Of a stretch of 33,047 nt of DNA, positions 16,901-25,256 are shown in pieces. The DNA lies in contig CACZTI010000085.1 of assembly GCA_902783985.1 (NCBI GenBank), positions 1 through 33,047 on the forward strand. Direction: 5' to 3'. Source of the DNA: an uncultured Erysipelotrichaceae bacterium. Its GTDB lineage: Bacteria > Bacillota_I > Bacilli_A > RF39 > UBA660. The notes under the pieces were generated by a model that did not search any database, was not told the origin of the DNA, and saw nothing but the letters and a program-made list of their open reading frames with translations. The stretch's first letter is position 1, and every line of letters begins with the position of its first letter. A program made the translations under genes and the position numbers.

Positions 16901-18556
16901 ATCAGTTAATATTAAATAATATGGTGGAGTTTCTCCAAACTTCTTATTAACTGTTTTTCGATCTTGAAATATTCTTTCAAGATATAGAGATATTTCTTTA
17001 GTTTCATCAAGATTTTCTGCAAAAAATCGCATTTGTCTTTCATCATCAAATAAATATGGTATATTTCTTAAATAATCAAAATTACTAGCATTCTCGCTAT
17101 TAGTAAGAACAACTATTTTTAAGAACTCATAACTTTGAAATGTTATTAATTGAAGTAACATTCCTTTAAAGAATTCATGTAATAATCCATAATTTCCAAT
17201 AATACTGGTAATATTTTTTTCGGTTAAAGATACCGTAATTGGAACATTTTTTAATAGTTTTCTTTCATCTACTATTTCAGATATTTTATTTTTAAGTTCA
17301 TCTTCTTCCATTGAAAAACTTTCACGAGAATACTTAATATCTGCAAAAATAGGTGTATTACCAAGACCTAATCTTAAGGCTAAGAAGTCTTCTTGGTTTA
17401 TATTTCTTTCCCATAAGTTACTTTTTTTACGCATAATGATATTAGCACACTCTGATAATGGAATATATTTATCCTTTAATGTCTGTGATTGTTTTGCAAT
17501 AATACCTTCTATTTCTTTAGCCTTACTATCAAGATAAGCTGTATATTTTTCTACTCTTTCTTTCTCTAATTTTTTTCTTCTTCTTTTTTCAACAATTCTT
17601 GATATTATCGGCCAAATTAACATACTTAAAAACATACTACCTGCGGTTATAAGTGATGGAAGTGACTGTCTCCAAGTTGTTGTACCATTTGATATATTAT
17701 TAATTGTTGTAAAAGCAGTTGTAAATGATGTAAGAGCCATTGTAAACATCGGTCCGTATGTTAGAATCAGTGACTGATCTTCTTGATTTATTTTTGATGG
17801 AGGATTATCAATCTCAACAGTTTCCTTATAAATATCCTCAATAAATCTAGGTGAACGATAAAAATATTCTTCTTTAGCATATAAGGTACGATTTAATTCT
17901 TCATCTTTTAATACTGTTTCATTTATTGTATAAACATCTCTTGGTTTTACTCTTAAGATATTAGAAGCAACTCTTACGGAATTTTTTATTGAATTAATCA
18001 AAAGAAAGTTATTCATTACAATTATTTTTAATCCTGCAATAAAAATGATATCGCCATACTTCAATATTTTACTTCCAACAACCTTCGCATTATTAACATA
18101 AACACCTGTTGGAGCGTTATTATCTGTTATTTGCCATAATCCACTATTATAATCAAGTTTAGCATGAAGATCACTAACTAATACATGATGATAGATGATG
18201 TCATTGGTATCATTTGATCCTATTAATAATCCCCCATTTGAAACAATATTATAGGCAACATATGATGCTTCAATATCAGGAATAGCATATAAATAGTAGT
18301 AATTTTTTTCACTATCATTTTTAATAGTATAAAATTGATATTCTGTTAAATAAACTCTATCATGCATATTTTGAACATCAACAATATGGGTTTCATAATT
18401 ACTTGCTAATACCCATTTTCCTTGATCAGCTTCAACATTTATTAAATTTCTTAAATTATCATAACTATCGATATCTGTAATCCAAAAATTATTTTTTACC
18501 TCTTTTGGTAACGAATAGTGATAAATTCTTCCATTTTTTATTAACAGTACTTTCAT
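13934..18556 (-). CDS. essC: Type VII secretion FtsK/SpoIIIE-family ATPase EssC
   Basis: Membrane motor of T7SSb, 1540 residues from the preferred start. The N-terminal part holds two forkhead-associated-like segments (NGGLLIGSNDTNDIIYHHVLVSDLHAKL is split around one). Two membrane helices lie near residues 270 and 315. The first ATPase domain is canonical: GMTGSGKSE near 706-714 and Walker B LFIISDEFAEL. The second, near 1060, reads GSSGSGKEL, with Glu instead of Ser/Thr after the lysine, and its Walker B lacks acidic residues (ILFINYYD). The third, near 1332, has no recognisable P-loop. Only domain 1 looks catalytically competent. I chose the ATG at 18556, since the alternative GTG at 18562 overlaps the AAGGAG ribosome site. 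No essB, essA or esaA gene is present nearby. Confidence 0.95.
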   Translation of the reverse strand: MKVLLIKNGRIYHYSLPKEVKNNFWITDIDSYDNLRNLINVEADQGKWVLASNYETHIVDVQNMHDRVYLTEYQFYTIKNDSEKNYYYLYAIPDIEASYVAYNIVSNGGLLIGSNDTNDIIYHHVLVSDLHAKLDYNSGLWQITDNNAPTGVYVNNAKVVGSKILKYGDIIFIAGLKIIVMNNFLLINSIKNSVRVASNILRVKPRDVYTINETVLKDEELNRTLYAKEEYFYRSPRFIEDIYKETVEIDNPPSKINQEDQSLILTYGPMFTMALTSFTTAFTTINNISNGTTTWRQSLPSLITAGSMFLSMLIWPIISRIVEKRRRKKLEKERVEKYTAYLDSKAKEIEGIIAKQSQTLKDKYIPLSECANIIMRKKSNLWERNINQEDFLALRLGLGNTPIFADIKYSRESFSMEEDELKNKISEIVDERKLLKNVPITVSLTEKNITSIIGNYGLLHEFFKGMLLQLITFQSYEFLKIVVLTNSENASNFDYLRNIPYLFDDERQMRFFAENLDETKEISLYLERIFQDRKTVNKKFGETPPYYLILTDNYHMYREIEIIKDILDSPNNYGFSLIIFSEKLQNLPSECKNFINVNKERSGIFESEISVGNQKEFQTEFCDNIDVDECIRRISNIPIEFADAEKALPNSISFLGMYNVGKVEQLNVLQRYQRNNSQKSLAVPIGIEKSGTLLKLDLHEKYHGPHGLIAGMTGSGKSEFIITYVLSMSTNFSPNDVAFILIDYKGGGLAGAFENRETGVSLPHLAGTITNLDVSEMNRSLSSIQSELRRRQQLFNEARDKLGESTVDIYKYQKFFKEGKVQEPVPHLFIISDEFAELKSQQPEFMDQLISTARIGRSLGVHLILATQKPSGVVNDQIWSNSRFRVCLKVQEKGDSNEMIKTPDAAFLKQPGRFYLQVGYNELFALGQSAWCGAQYYPTEKIKKKIDQSVVVIDDIGNIISQNDDMKETNVKSSGEELSNILSHIIKVCDEQGLKAQKLWLEKIAANIFVDNLIKKYNYKSEKFILKPIIGEFDDPNNQRQDLLTIDLSSDGNTTIYGSSGSGKELLISSIIYSLIVCHSPEEVNMYIMDFGSGTLGSFRGIPHVGDIILANDEEKVKNTFKMIEDELENRKKLFLNYNGDYQNYIKRSGKTVPYIILFINYYDVFQETYDYDDTINRISRECSKYGIIIIPTINSTGGMRYKLRQNFHSDITLQFNDQDDYSVIIGNTRKLYPSNIFGRGLVKLDNIYEFQTARIDTDEKVQDKIDFLAKELKNKYPVSAKKIPVVPEHVYVSDLLGEIHGTRGIPVGINKDTISPELFNFKDNYATLLSTSDLDIAPNFVKSLIDMLSHVDNHNIIVLDTDETINDTYSENVNYVSANINDGIKNIINDVNSKNEIYEKDGFSTKNIMNNKETTTILYNFSKILLKISPDDKKELLSALEKGKNLGIFNFIIVDTVDNLKKMEYDSWYKSIVQSNYGIWIGNGIADQTLIKTNIGFKKVNNEIPDGYGIIVKNSKTDLVNLIERDINKSSLGKKEEVL

Positions 18557-18580
18557 AGCCACTCCTTATTATATAATTAT

Positions 18581-18609
18581 ATTATATCATTATTATTTTT
18601 TTTAATCAA
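18581..18609 (-). promoter_or_regulatory. Near-consensus promoter of the type VII secretion operon
   Basis: TTGATT (18604-18609), a 17-bp spacer and a perfect TATAAT (18581-18586) on the minus strand, giving a start of transcription about 20 bases before the essC ATG. It implies that essC, the yukD-like gene and both WXG genes form one unit with vegetative expression. Confidence 0.75.
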
Positions 18610-18629
18610 TTATAATAATAATTTTTTTT

Positions 18630-19205
18630 CTAAAAACTATTTTTTATAAAATATATTTTGTCTTTTAGATAATAGGCATAACTAATATTATTTATTTTAA
18701 TATTTTCTCTTTCTAATTCATTGCTTAACCACAAATTATTTTTATTTATTAATTTTAAGTTTTCCTCTCTAATTATTCCATTAATAATAATACTAACAGG
18801 AAAATTTTTAATTATTTTATCTTTAATAATAATTAAATGATTATTTTTTAAAATACAGTAAGATATCTCATCTAATTTAATATTTCTAATTTTTAAATAT
18901 GTTAGTAATTTATAATAACTATAATATTTAACTAAATTATGAAAATCAATGTTTCCATCTTTGATAAGAATAATTTCTTGATTATTGTTATTGTAATAAT
19001 GGAAAACATTATAAAATATTGATGATATAATGCTAAATAATAAGAAATATATAAAATTAATATCATTATAAATAAAGAAAAAAGATAAATTTAAATGAAA
19101 TATAATAATTATAAAAGTATAAATATTAAATTTATTTTTATAAATTAATACTGTTATCATATTAATAAAAAAATACATTAATATATTAAAAAATAAATAA
19201 ATCAT
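18630..19205 (-). CDS. DUF421 (YetF-like) membrane protein, divergent
   Basis: Protein of 191 residues with three hydrophobic N-terminal helices followed by a soluble domain. The soluble part carries LIKDGNIDFHNLVKYYSYYKLLTYLKI, DEISYCILKNN, a ...SIIINGIIREENLKLI stretch and NNLWLSNELERENI. These follow the DUF421/YetF layout: IkdGkId, DEVeyAilE, PlplIidGkiieeNL and WLlneLkkrgI. It is more divergent and slightly shorter than Bacillus relatives (about 220). Such proteins are common in spore formers, and their role is uncertain. Its ribosome site GGTG sits in the loop of a 19-bp inverted repeat (19192-19237). It lies between the T7SS operon and gpmA. Confidence 0.7.
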   Translation of the reverse strand: MIYLFFNILMYFFINMITVLIYKNKFNIYTFIIIIFHLNLSFFFIYNDINFIYFLLFSIISSIFYNVFHYYNNNNQEIILIKDGNIDFHNLVKYYSYYKLLTYLKIRNIKLDEISYCILKNNHLIIIKDKIIKNFPVSIIINGIIREENLKLINKNNLWLSNELERENIKINNISYAYYLKDKIYFIKNSF

Positions 19206-19237
19206 AATATCACCAAAAATATTATGATTTATTTATT
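19192..19237 (-). promoter_or_regulatory. 19-bp inverted repeat over the start of the YetF-like gene; possible gpmA terminator
   Basis: Arms 19192-19210 and 19219-19237 pair perfectly (19 bp) around an 8-base loop. On the minus strand the loop contains the GGTG ribosome site of the YetF-like gene, and the start codon ATG falls in the 3' arm. A T-rich run follows, so it can act as a terminator for gpmA or as a structure limiting translation of the next gene. Confidence 0.65.
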
Positions 19238-19242
19238 ATTAT

Positions 19243-19932
19243 TTATTCACCTATGTAATAATGTTTTATTGGAGTTAAATCATCATTTAATTCATAACAG
19301 ATTGGAGAACCTGTTTTAATTTCTAGACTCATTACTTCAGTATCACTTAAATTATCAAGATATTTCATTAATCCTCTTAGAGAATTTCCATGAGCTACTA
19401 TAATAACTTGTTTTTTATTTTCTAAATCCTTTTTAATATCACTATTCCAGTATTCTACTACTCTTTTAATAGTATCAATTAAATTCTCTGTTTTTGGAAG
19501 TTCATCTTGGGATAAATCTTTATATTTAGGATCATTTCCAGGATATCTCGGATCATCTATGGATAATTCAGGAGGTCTTACATCAGCACTTCTACGCCAT
19601 AGTTTTACCTGTTCTTCGCCATATTTTTCTTTAGTTTCATCTTTATTTAATCCTTGTAATGCACCATAATGTCTTTCATTTAATTTCCAAGAATATTTAA
19701 TTGGAATAGAAAGATTCATTTCTTTTAAAATAATATCTAAAGTATCATTCGCTCTTTTTAAAAATGATGAATAAGCAATATCAAAAGAATAATTATTATC
19801 TTTTAATAATTTACCCGCATTTCTTGCTTCTTCGATACCTTTATTTGATAATTCAACATCAGTCCATCCAGTAAATTTATTTTCCATATTCCAGATGCTT
19901 TCACCATGTCTTACTAAAACTAATTTTATCAT
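19243..19932 (-). CDS. gpmA: 2,3-bisphosphoglycerate-dependent phosphoglycerate mutase
   Basis: Glycolytic enzyme interconverting 3- and 2-phosphoglycerate, 229 residues, cytoplasmic. The phosphohistidine motif LVRHGES (His9) opens the protein; [27 protein letters not shown] and [10 protein letters not shown] complete the expected dPGM pattern. I chose the ATG at 19932, preceded by AGGAGG that overlaps the engB stop; an upstream in-frame start at 19953 would add seven residues inside engB and lacks such a site. It is translationally linked to engB. Confidence 0.97.
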   Translation of the reverse strand: MIKLVLVRHGESIWNMENKFTGWTDVELSNKGIEEARNAGKLLKDNNYSFDIAYSSFLKRANDTLDIILKEMNLSIPIKYSWKLNERHYGALQGLNKDETKEKYGEEQVKLWRRSADVRPPELSIDDPRYPGNDPKYKDLSQDELPKTENLIDTIKRVVEYWNSDIKKDLENKKQVIIVAHGNSLRGLMKYLDNLSDTEVMSLEIKTGSPICYELNDDLTPIKHYYIGE

Positions 19933-19939
19933 ATTCCTC

Positions 19940-20533
19940 CTATATTGTTTCAACTAATAATGTTTCTATTAATTGTAAAACATCATCTCTTCCTTTTTTA
20001 TTTAAAGAAGAAAACATTATCATATTATCATCTTTATTTAATTCTAAATGTTCTTTAATTATTTTCATATTTTTTTCTGTTTTACTTCCACCTACTTTAT
20101 CACATTTATTTAGGATAATAGTTACTGGTATATCATAATATTTTAAAAATTGATACATCAAAATATCATCTTCAGTAGGTTTAATACGAAAATCTACAAT
20201 CATAAAAACTCTTTTTAATTGTTTTCTATTTTCTAAATATTCTTCAATTAGTAAACCCATTTTCTTTTGCATATCACGGTTTACTGAAGCATAGCCATAA
20301 CCAGGAACATCAACAAGATAAAAGGCATTATTAACAAGATAAAAATTTAATGTTTGAGTTTTACCTGGTGTACTAGATGTTCTGGCTAAATTCTTTTGTC
20401 CTGTTATGGTATTTATAAAACTACTTTTTCCAACATTACTTCTACCAACAAGTAAAAATTCTGGTAATTCATCAGTTGGATATTGACTTATTCTTGTAGC
20501 TAAAATTTTTAAATAAACATTATTTATCTTCAC
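19940..20533 (-). CDS. engB: Ribosome biogenesis GTPase EngB/YsxC
   Basis: TRAFAC-class GTPase of 197 residues acting in assembly of the large ribosomal subunit. G1 is GRSNVGKSS (30-38), the G3 motif DVPGYGYA is near 75-82, and the G4 NKCDKV is near 140. The N-terminus, with [14 protein letters not shown], matches the family. The start is a GTG at 20533 overlapping the end of the nrnA-like gene by 14 bases; the nearby ATG at 20520-20522 opens only a three-codon frame. The ribosome site is weak, which suggests translation coupled to the upstream gene. Confidence 0.96.
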   Translation of the reverse strand: MKINNVYLKILATRISQYPTDELPEFLLVGRSNVGKSSFINTITGQKNLARTSSTPGKTQTLNFYLVNNAFYLVDVPGYGYASVNRDMQKKMGLLIEEYLENRKQLKRVFMIVDFRIKPTEDDILMYQFLKYYDIPVTIILNKCDKVGGSKTEKNMKIIKEHLELNKDDNMIMFSSLNKKGRDDVLQLIETLLVETI

Positions 20534-21497
20534 TTAAATCCACATCTTTCTTTAAATATTTTTTTAATTCTTCATCTAATTCTTTAATTAACAAATCTGC
20601 TTCATTTATATCAGTAATTCTAGCGCCACTTGCAAAATTATGACCACCACCATGATATTTTTCCGCTATTTTGTTAATAATTGGACCACGAGATCTTATA
20701 GATATACGATAATTTTCATTTTTAACATCTTCAGTAACAAAAATCCAAACATATACATTATCAATATAATTAAAGTTACCTATCATATTACCAGGAGCTG
20801 CTGCATCTGTTTTAAATTCATTTAATGTTTTATCAGTGATTTTTATATAACCAACACCATTTTCCGTAATTTCCATGTTACTAGCAATAAAACCTTCAAG
20901 TCTTACCTCTTCTAGTGGTCTTAGATATAGTGGTTCATATAATTTATTAATATTTAACTGATATTTTTCAATAAGATTCCCAATTAAATGAAAGGTATCG
21001 GGACTTGAATTATTAAACATAAAGCGATTAGTATCAGAAATTATTCCCCAAAATATTTGACTAGCGATTAATTCATCCATCAAAAGTGGTGTTTCATTAA
21101 TTAATCTTAATACAATTTCACTAGCACTTGATGAATTAATATCAATATACTCTAAAGAATTATCTTGAAATTTTTCAATAAATGGATGATGATCTATTTT
21201 AATAACATCACTAAATTTATTAATGTCATCCACCCCATCAATTCTTCGAATATCAGGGGTATCACAAACAATTAATAAAGTATCTTCTTCAATCTCTTCA
21301 CATTTATCAAATTTTCCAAAATATGAAAAACGATTACTTCCCGTTCCTAGTAATTTAACATCTTTTTCAGGGAATGTTAATAAAATACTATTTTTAAGTG
21401 ACATTGTAGAACCTACAGCATCAGGATCTGCTCCAACATGTCTTGCAATTCTAATCTTTTGATATTTTTTTATTAATTCAAATATATCTTTAAACAT
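20520..21497 (-). CDS. DHH-DHHA1 phosphoesterase (NrnA-like oligoribonuclease/pAp phosphatase)
   Basis: Metal-dependent phosphoesterase of 325 residues. The DHH domain has RHVGADPDAVGS (19-30, family pattern H-x-x-P-D-x-D-A-x-G-S with local change), VCDTPD (78-82) and DHH at 102-104. A linker and the DHHA1 domain with HGGGHNFASGARI near the C-terminus follow. This layout is that of NrnA, which degrades nano-RNA and dephosphorylates pAp, or of a c-di-AMP/pApA phosphodiesterase of the same group; sequence alone does not decide. It follows ackA by 8 bases and overlaps engB. Confidence 0.88.
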   Translation of the reverse strand: MFKDIFELIKKYQKIRIARHVGADPDAVGSTMSLKNSILLTFPEKDVKLLGTGSNRFSYFGKFDKCEEIEEDTLLIVCDTPDIRRIDGVDDINKFSDVIKIDHHPFIEKFQDNSLEYIDINSSSASEIVLRLINETPLLMDELIASQIFWGIISDTNRFMFNNSSPDTFHLIGNLIEKYQLNINKLYEPLYLRPLEEVRLEGFIASNMEITENGVGYIKITDKTLNEFKTDAAAPGNMIGNFNYIDNVYVWIFVTEDVKNENYRISIRSRGPIINKIAEKYHGGGHNFASGARITDINEADLLIKELDEELKKYLKKDVDLSEDK

Positions 21498-21505
21498 AAT
21501 GATAC

Positions 21506-22684
21506 CTATTTAGCAAGATTATAATTATCTCTTGCAATCATAATTTCTTCATCTGTTGGAATAACATAGCATGGAACCTTAGATTCAGCGGTTGTTACTA
21601 GTTTTTCTTCTCCACGACAGTTATTAGCTTCATAATCAGGAACTACTCCTAAAACACTTAATCCTTCCATAATATCAATTCTTGTACGAATAGAATTTTC
21701 TCCAACACCAGCAGAAAAGGCTATAGCATCAACGCCACCCATTTCAAAATAATACATTGCAATATAATCAATTATTTTTTGAACATACATTTTTTGAGCT
21801 AAAACACATCTTTCATTACCTTTTTGGATACCTTCTTCAATATCTCTTGAATCATTAGAAACACCTGATATACCAAGAAGTCCACTCTTTTTATTTAAAA
21901 TATTATCCATTTCTTTTGGTGAAATATCTTCTTTTTGCATCATATATGTAAGAATTGATGTATCAACATCACCACATCTTGTTCCCATAATTAAACCAGC
22001 ATTTGGTGTTAATCCCATAGATGTATCCATACAAATACCATCACGGATTGCGGAAACTGATGCACCACTACCTATATGACAAGTAATTAATTTAGTATTA
22101 GTTCTACCAAGAAGTGCATTAAGTCGTGATGCAATATACTTATGACTTGTACCATGAGCACCATATTTTCTTACTTTATATTTTGTATACCATTCATATG
22201 GTACAGCATACATATAATTTACTGGTTCAATTGTTTGATGGAAAGCTGTATCAAAAGTTACTGTCTCTATGGCATTTGGAATAACTTCCTTGGCAGCATT
22301 TATACCAGTTACCGCTGCTTTATTATGAAGTGGTGCAAGAGTTGCTAATTCACTGATTTTACTTACAGCATCATCATCTGCAATAACTGTTTTATCAAAG
22401 TAATCACCACCTTGAACAATTCGATGACCAATTCCCTTAATTTCATCAAGTTTTTTAATAATTTTATTCTTTTTTAGTTCTTCAACTAATATTTCAAAGG
22501 CTACTTTATGATCAGGTAAAACGATTTCTTTACTATACTTATTATCATCTAACTTAATAGTATAACTAGACATTTTCTCCCCAATTCTTTCAAATAATCC
22601 TGAAATTAAAACTTTTTCTTCAGGCATTTCATACATCTTAAATTTAAGTGATGAACTACCACAATTTACTGCTAATATTTTCAT
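21506..22684 (-). CDS. ackA: Acetate kinase
   Basis: Converts acetyl phosphate and ADP to acetate and ATP (substrate-level energy conservation), 392 residues, close to the family length. The N-terminal NCGSSSLKFKMYEM, the GHRIVQGG motif, TFDTAFHQT, HIGSGASVSAIRDG, MDTSMGLTPNAGLIMGTR and the closing FSAGVGENS segment are all present, so the ASKHA fold and active site look intact. It starts behind AAGGAGATAT. No phosphotransacetylase gene is adjacent. It leads the ackA-nrnA-engB-gpmA run. Confidence 0.98.
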   Translation of the reverse strand: MKILAVNCGSSSLKFKMYEMPEEKVLISGLFERIGEKMSSYTIKLDDNKYSKEIVLPDHKVAFEILVEELKKNKIIKKLDEIKGIGHRIVQGGDYFDKTVIADDDAVSKISELATLAPLHNKAAVTGINAAKEVIPNAIETVTFDTAFHQTIEPVNYMYAVPYEWYTKYKVRKYGAHGTSHKYIASRLNALLGRTNTKLITCHIGSGASVSAIRDGICMDTSMGLTPNAGLIMGTRCGDVDTSILTYMMQKEDISPKEMDNILNKKSGLLGISGVSNDSRDIEEGIQKGNERCVLAQKMYVQKIIDYIAMYYFEMGGVDAIAFSAGVGENSIRTRIDIMEGLSVLGVVPDYEANNCRGEEKLVTTAESKVPCYVIPTDEEIMIARDNYNLAK

Positions 22685-22730
22685 ATATATCTCCTTCTTT
22701 TCGTAAATATTATACTATAAATACTAAATA

Positions 22731-22776
22731 AAAAAAAGTCCTAATCTATCTTTTTTTGATAAATAAGACTTTTTTC
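22731..22776 (-). terminator. Intrinsic terminator after lemA
   Basis: On the minus strand an imperfect stem (22758-22771 with 22736-22750, 7-base loop) is followed by a run of T. It separates the lemA unit from ackA. A T run on the plus strand means it might act in both directions. Confidence 0.75.
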
Positions 22777-23307
22777 TTAGAACTTTATTTTTACATCTTG
22801 ATATTCAAATGATGGTAAATCTACTTGTTGAAACCCAAATATTCCAGCAATAATAGAACTTGGGAATGTTAACACTAAATTATTATATGATGTTATACTA
22901 TTAATATATATTCTTCTTGATGCTTCTATTTCTTTTTCAACATCACTTAATTCTTTTTGAAGTTTTAAGTAATTTTCCCCTGCTTTTATTTCTGGATAAC
23001 TCTCTATTAAAGCTAGATATTTATTATAAACATTATTTAATTCATTCATATCTTTTTCATTTGGTTTATCAGAAAAAGATGAACGAAGTTTAGCAATATT
23101 TTCTAATGTTTCTTTTTCATGTTTAGAATATCCTTTACATACTTCTACTAAGTTAGGGATTAAATCAAATCTTTTCTTTAAATATACATCAATTAATGAT
23201 TTATTTCTTTCAATTTTCTTCTTTTTTTCTACTAAACTATTTCTAATTGCTATAATAATCATTATAATCAATAATACAATAGCTAAAATAATATATATTT
23301 CTTTCAT
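22777..23307 (-). CDS. LemA family protein
   Basis: Protein of 176 residues with a single N-terminal membrane helix and a mostly helical body. RNKSLIDVYLKKRFDLIPNLVEVCKGYS, EIKAGENYLKLQKELSDVEKEIEASRRIYINSI... split around the signature, and the closing FPSSIIAGIFGFQ are the family marks. The short C-terminal tail ends ...YQDVKIKF. LemA proteins are membrane-attached with unknown function. The gene directly upstream is DUF3137, a frequent partner in Firmicutes, 10 bases away, and a terminator follows. Confidence 0.93.
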   Translation of the reverse strand: MKEIYIILAIVLLIIMIIIAIRNSLVEKKKKIERNKSLIDVYLKKRFDLIPNLVEVCKGYSKHEKETLENIAKLRSSFSDKPNEKDMNELNNVYNKYLALIESYPEIKAGENYLKLQKELSDVEKEIEASRRIYINSITSYNNLVLTFPSSIIAGIFGFQQVDLPSFEYQDVKIKF

Positions 23308-23317
23308 CTAAACCTCA

Positions 23318-24334
23318 CTAATCAAACATTTTCTTTTCTATAATTTCTTTAACTTTTTCCATAACTTTTAATGCTTCTTGAAATACTGCAATAGATTCCA
23401 TTATTTTTTCTTTTTCAACATTTTTATTAAATGATTTAGTAAATCCATCACCTGATAAAAATCTAATATACAATTTATCATGAATTATTCTAATATCAAT
23501 ATCACCATAACTATTTTTTTTAAGTTCAACAAATTGTTCCATAATATCAGGAGTTAAAACTTTATAAGCTTGTAATTCATTATCAGAATAAGCCACAAAT
23601 AATTTATTAAATTCATCGTTTTCAAATTCAATATTTATGTATTTTTTATCAGAAAACCATGATGTTTTCATTCCACCAAGATATATTTCACAATTAATAT
23701 CTTTGATATTCATTTTAGCAAGTGAACCAGAATATTCAGTTATTGTGTGAGTATCTCCATCACTATCTTCATGTTCTGATTCAATAAGAATATCAGCATA
23801 ATAAAAACCTTTTTTTAAATTGGAAATCATATCTTCAGAATGAAATCTATCACATCTTTCTGGAAAATGACATATATTATATTCTGATTTTGTAAAACCA
23901 CCATTAACATTATAATCAAAATCACTATCATAATCATCTAATATTTTATTAATAACTATATTATAAATATCATTCTTTTTATCGCTATAACAATAAATAT
24001 TTATCCCCAAAAATACTAATGGTATAAATATTAATACATAAGTTAAAATTTTATTTTTAAAATAAAAACATAAAATTATACAAATAATCAATATTATTAC
24101 AGACAAAAGTATTTTTGATTTATAAGAATCTATTCCTTCTAAATTTTCATCAACTATCTTTTCTATTTTTTCTCTGTTGCTATTGATATATTTATTATTT
24201 AAAGTAATATTTTTTCTATCTTTTTCATGTTTTATTGATTTTTTTATAATATAGAAAATCATAATTATCATTAATATGATAGCTACAAAAAAGAAAATTT
24301 TGGTAAAATTATGCATTTTATTAATATCTTCCAT
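23318..24334 (-). CDS. DUF3137 membrane protein
   Basis: Protein of 338 residues. One membrane helix lies near the N-terminus, and a pair follows around residues 70-115. The soluble domain carries NVNGGFTKSEYNICHFPERCDRFHSEDMI and HEDSDGDTHTITEYSG, split here but continuous in the protein; these blocks match DUF3137 (recalled pattern of GGF.KSEF, Dr.hSEDli and e.edsdGdt). The function is unknown. It is the usual partner of LemA. I chose the ATG at 24334 because AGGTGG lies 5 bases before it; an in-frame GTG three codons upstream overlaps that site. Confidence 0.85.
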   Translation of the reverse strand: MEDINKMHNFTKIFFFVAIILMIIMIFYIIKKSIKHEKDRKNITLNNKYINSNREKIEKIVDENLEGIDSYKSKILLSVIILIICIILCFYFKNKILTYVLIFIPLVFLGINIYCYSDKKNDIYNIVINKILDDYDSDFDYNVNGGFTKSEYNICHFPERCDRFHSEDMISNLKKGFYYADILIESEHEDSDGDTHTITEYSGSLAKMNIKDINCEIYLGGMKTSWFSDKKYINIEFENDEFNKLFVAYSDNELQAYKVLTPDIMEQFVELKKNSYGDIDIRIIHDKLYIRFLSGDGFTKSFNKNVEKEKIMESIAVFQEALKVMEKVKEIIEKKMFD

Positions 24335-24361
24335 ATATACCACCTAAACTAGATATAAATT

Positions 24362-25249
24362 TTATATCTCTATTAATTCATATTCAGTATTTCCTAAACC
24401 TAAACTTTTAGCATATTCAGTAATATGACGACCACATCTTGTATCAATTCGCTCTTTTATAGAATCTGTTCCTTCTTCATGTGTTTTCCAAATAGCATCA
24501 ATAAAGGCTTGGTCATTGGCAACTGGATCAAGACTTGCAAAAATACCAATATCAGCAATTACGGGATTTCCTTGATGAGCATCACAATCACAATCAAGAG
24601 ATATGGCATTGGCAACTGTTATATAAAGAATCTTTTTATGATTATCTTTTAAATAATCACTAACTGCAGTAGCAGCTTCTGCCATACTTTCAATAAAATC
24701 TTTTTGTTCATAAGGCATACTCCAACATAAGTTAGGATCTTCTGTTTTTCCACAACTATGAATATAAGCCTTACCATTTCTTGATGCTATACCAATAGAT
24801 TGATTTTTAAGATTGGCTCCAAATCCTCCCATAGCATGACCTTTCCCATGAGCAAGATTTAGGATACTGTCATAGTTTTTAAAGTGTTCTCCTATAATAT
24901 CATATTTTAAATGTTTGCCATTTTTAACTGGTATTTTAAATTCTCCTTCACCATCCATAATATCGACATCACTAAAATCAGTAAATCCATGTTCTTTAGC
25001 TACTTCTAAGTGATCTTCTTTGGTATTTCTAGCTCCATCATATGCTGTATTACATTCAATTATTGTTCCATGAAGTTTCTTAACAAGTGGTGCAATTAAT
25101 TCTTTTTTTAAATAACCTTTTGATCCTCTTTCACCAGTTGATACTTTAACTCCCACTTTTCCATCTAAAGTAACCCCTAATTTTTCATAAATTTCAATTA
25201 GTTTTTCACTAGTTATTTCCTTACTAAAATACACTTTACTTTTTTCCAT
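24362..25249 (-). CDS. DUF362 domain protein
   Basis: Soluble protein of 295 residues. The DUF362 pattern is visible: VGVKVSTGERGSKGYL, then IIECNTAYDGARNT, ...AHGKGHAMGGFGANLKN and NPVIADIGIFASLDPVANDQAFIDAI. Conserved cysteines occur in IHSCGK, LDCDCDAHQGNP and RCGRH, so metal or Fe-S binding is possible. There is no ferredoxin-type 4Fe-4S repeat, unlike many homologues. Function unknown. It starts behind AGGAGG and lies between the helical protein (7 bases upstream) and the DUF3137-LemA pair in the same transcription unit. Confidence 0.87.
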   Translation of the reverse strand: MEKSKVYFSKEITSEKLIEIYEKLGVTLDGKVGVKVSTGERGSKGYLKKELIAPLVKKLHGTIIECNTAYDGARNTKEDHLEVAKEHGFTDFSDVDIMDGEGEFKIPVKNGKHLKYDIIGEHFKNYDSILNLAHGKGHAMGGFGANLKNQSIGIASRNGKAYIHSCGKTEDPNLCWSMPYEQKDFIESMAEAATAVSDYLKDNHKKILYITVANAISLDCDCDAHQGNPVIADIGIFASLDPVANDQAFIDAIWKTHEEGTDSIKERIDTRCGRHITEYAKSLGLGNTEYELIEI

Positions 25250-25256
25250 GTTCCTC

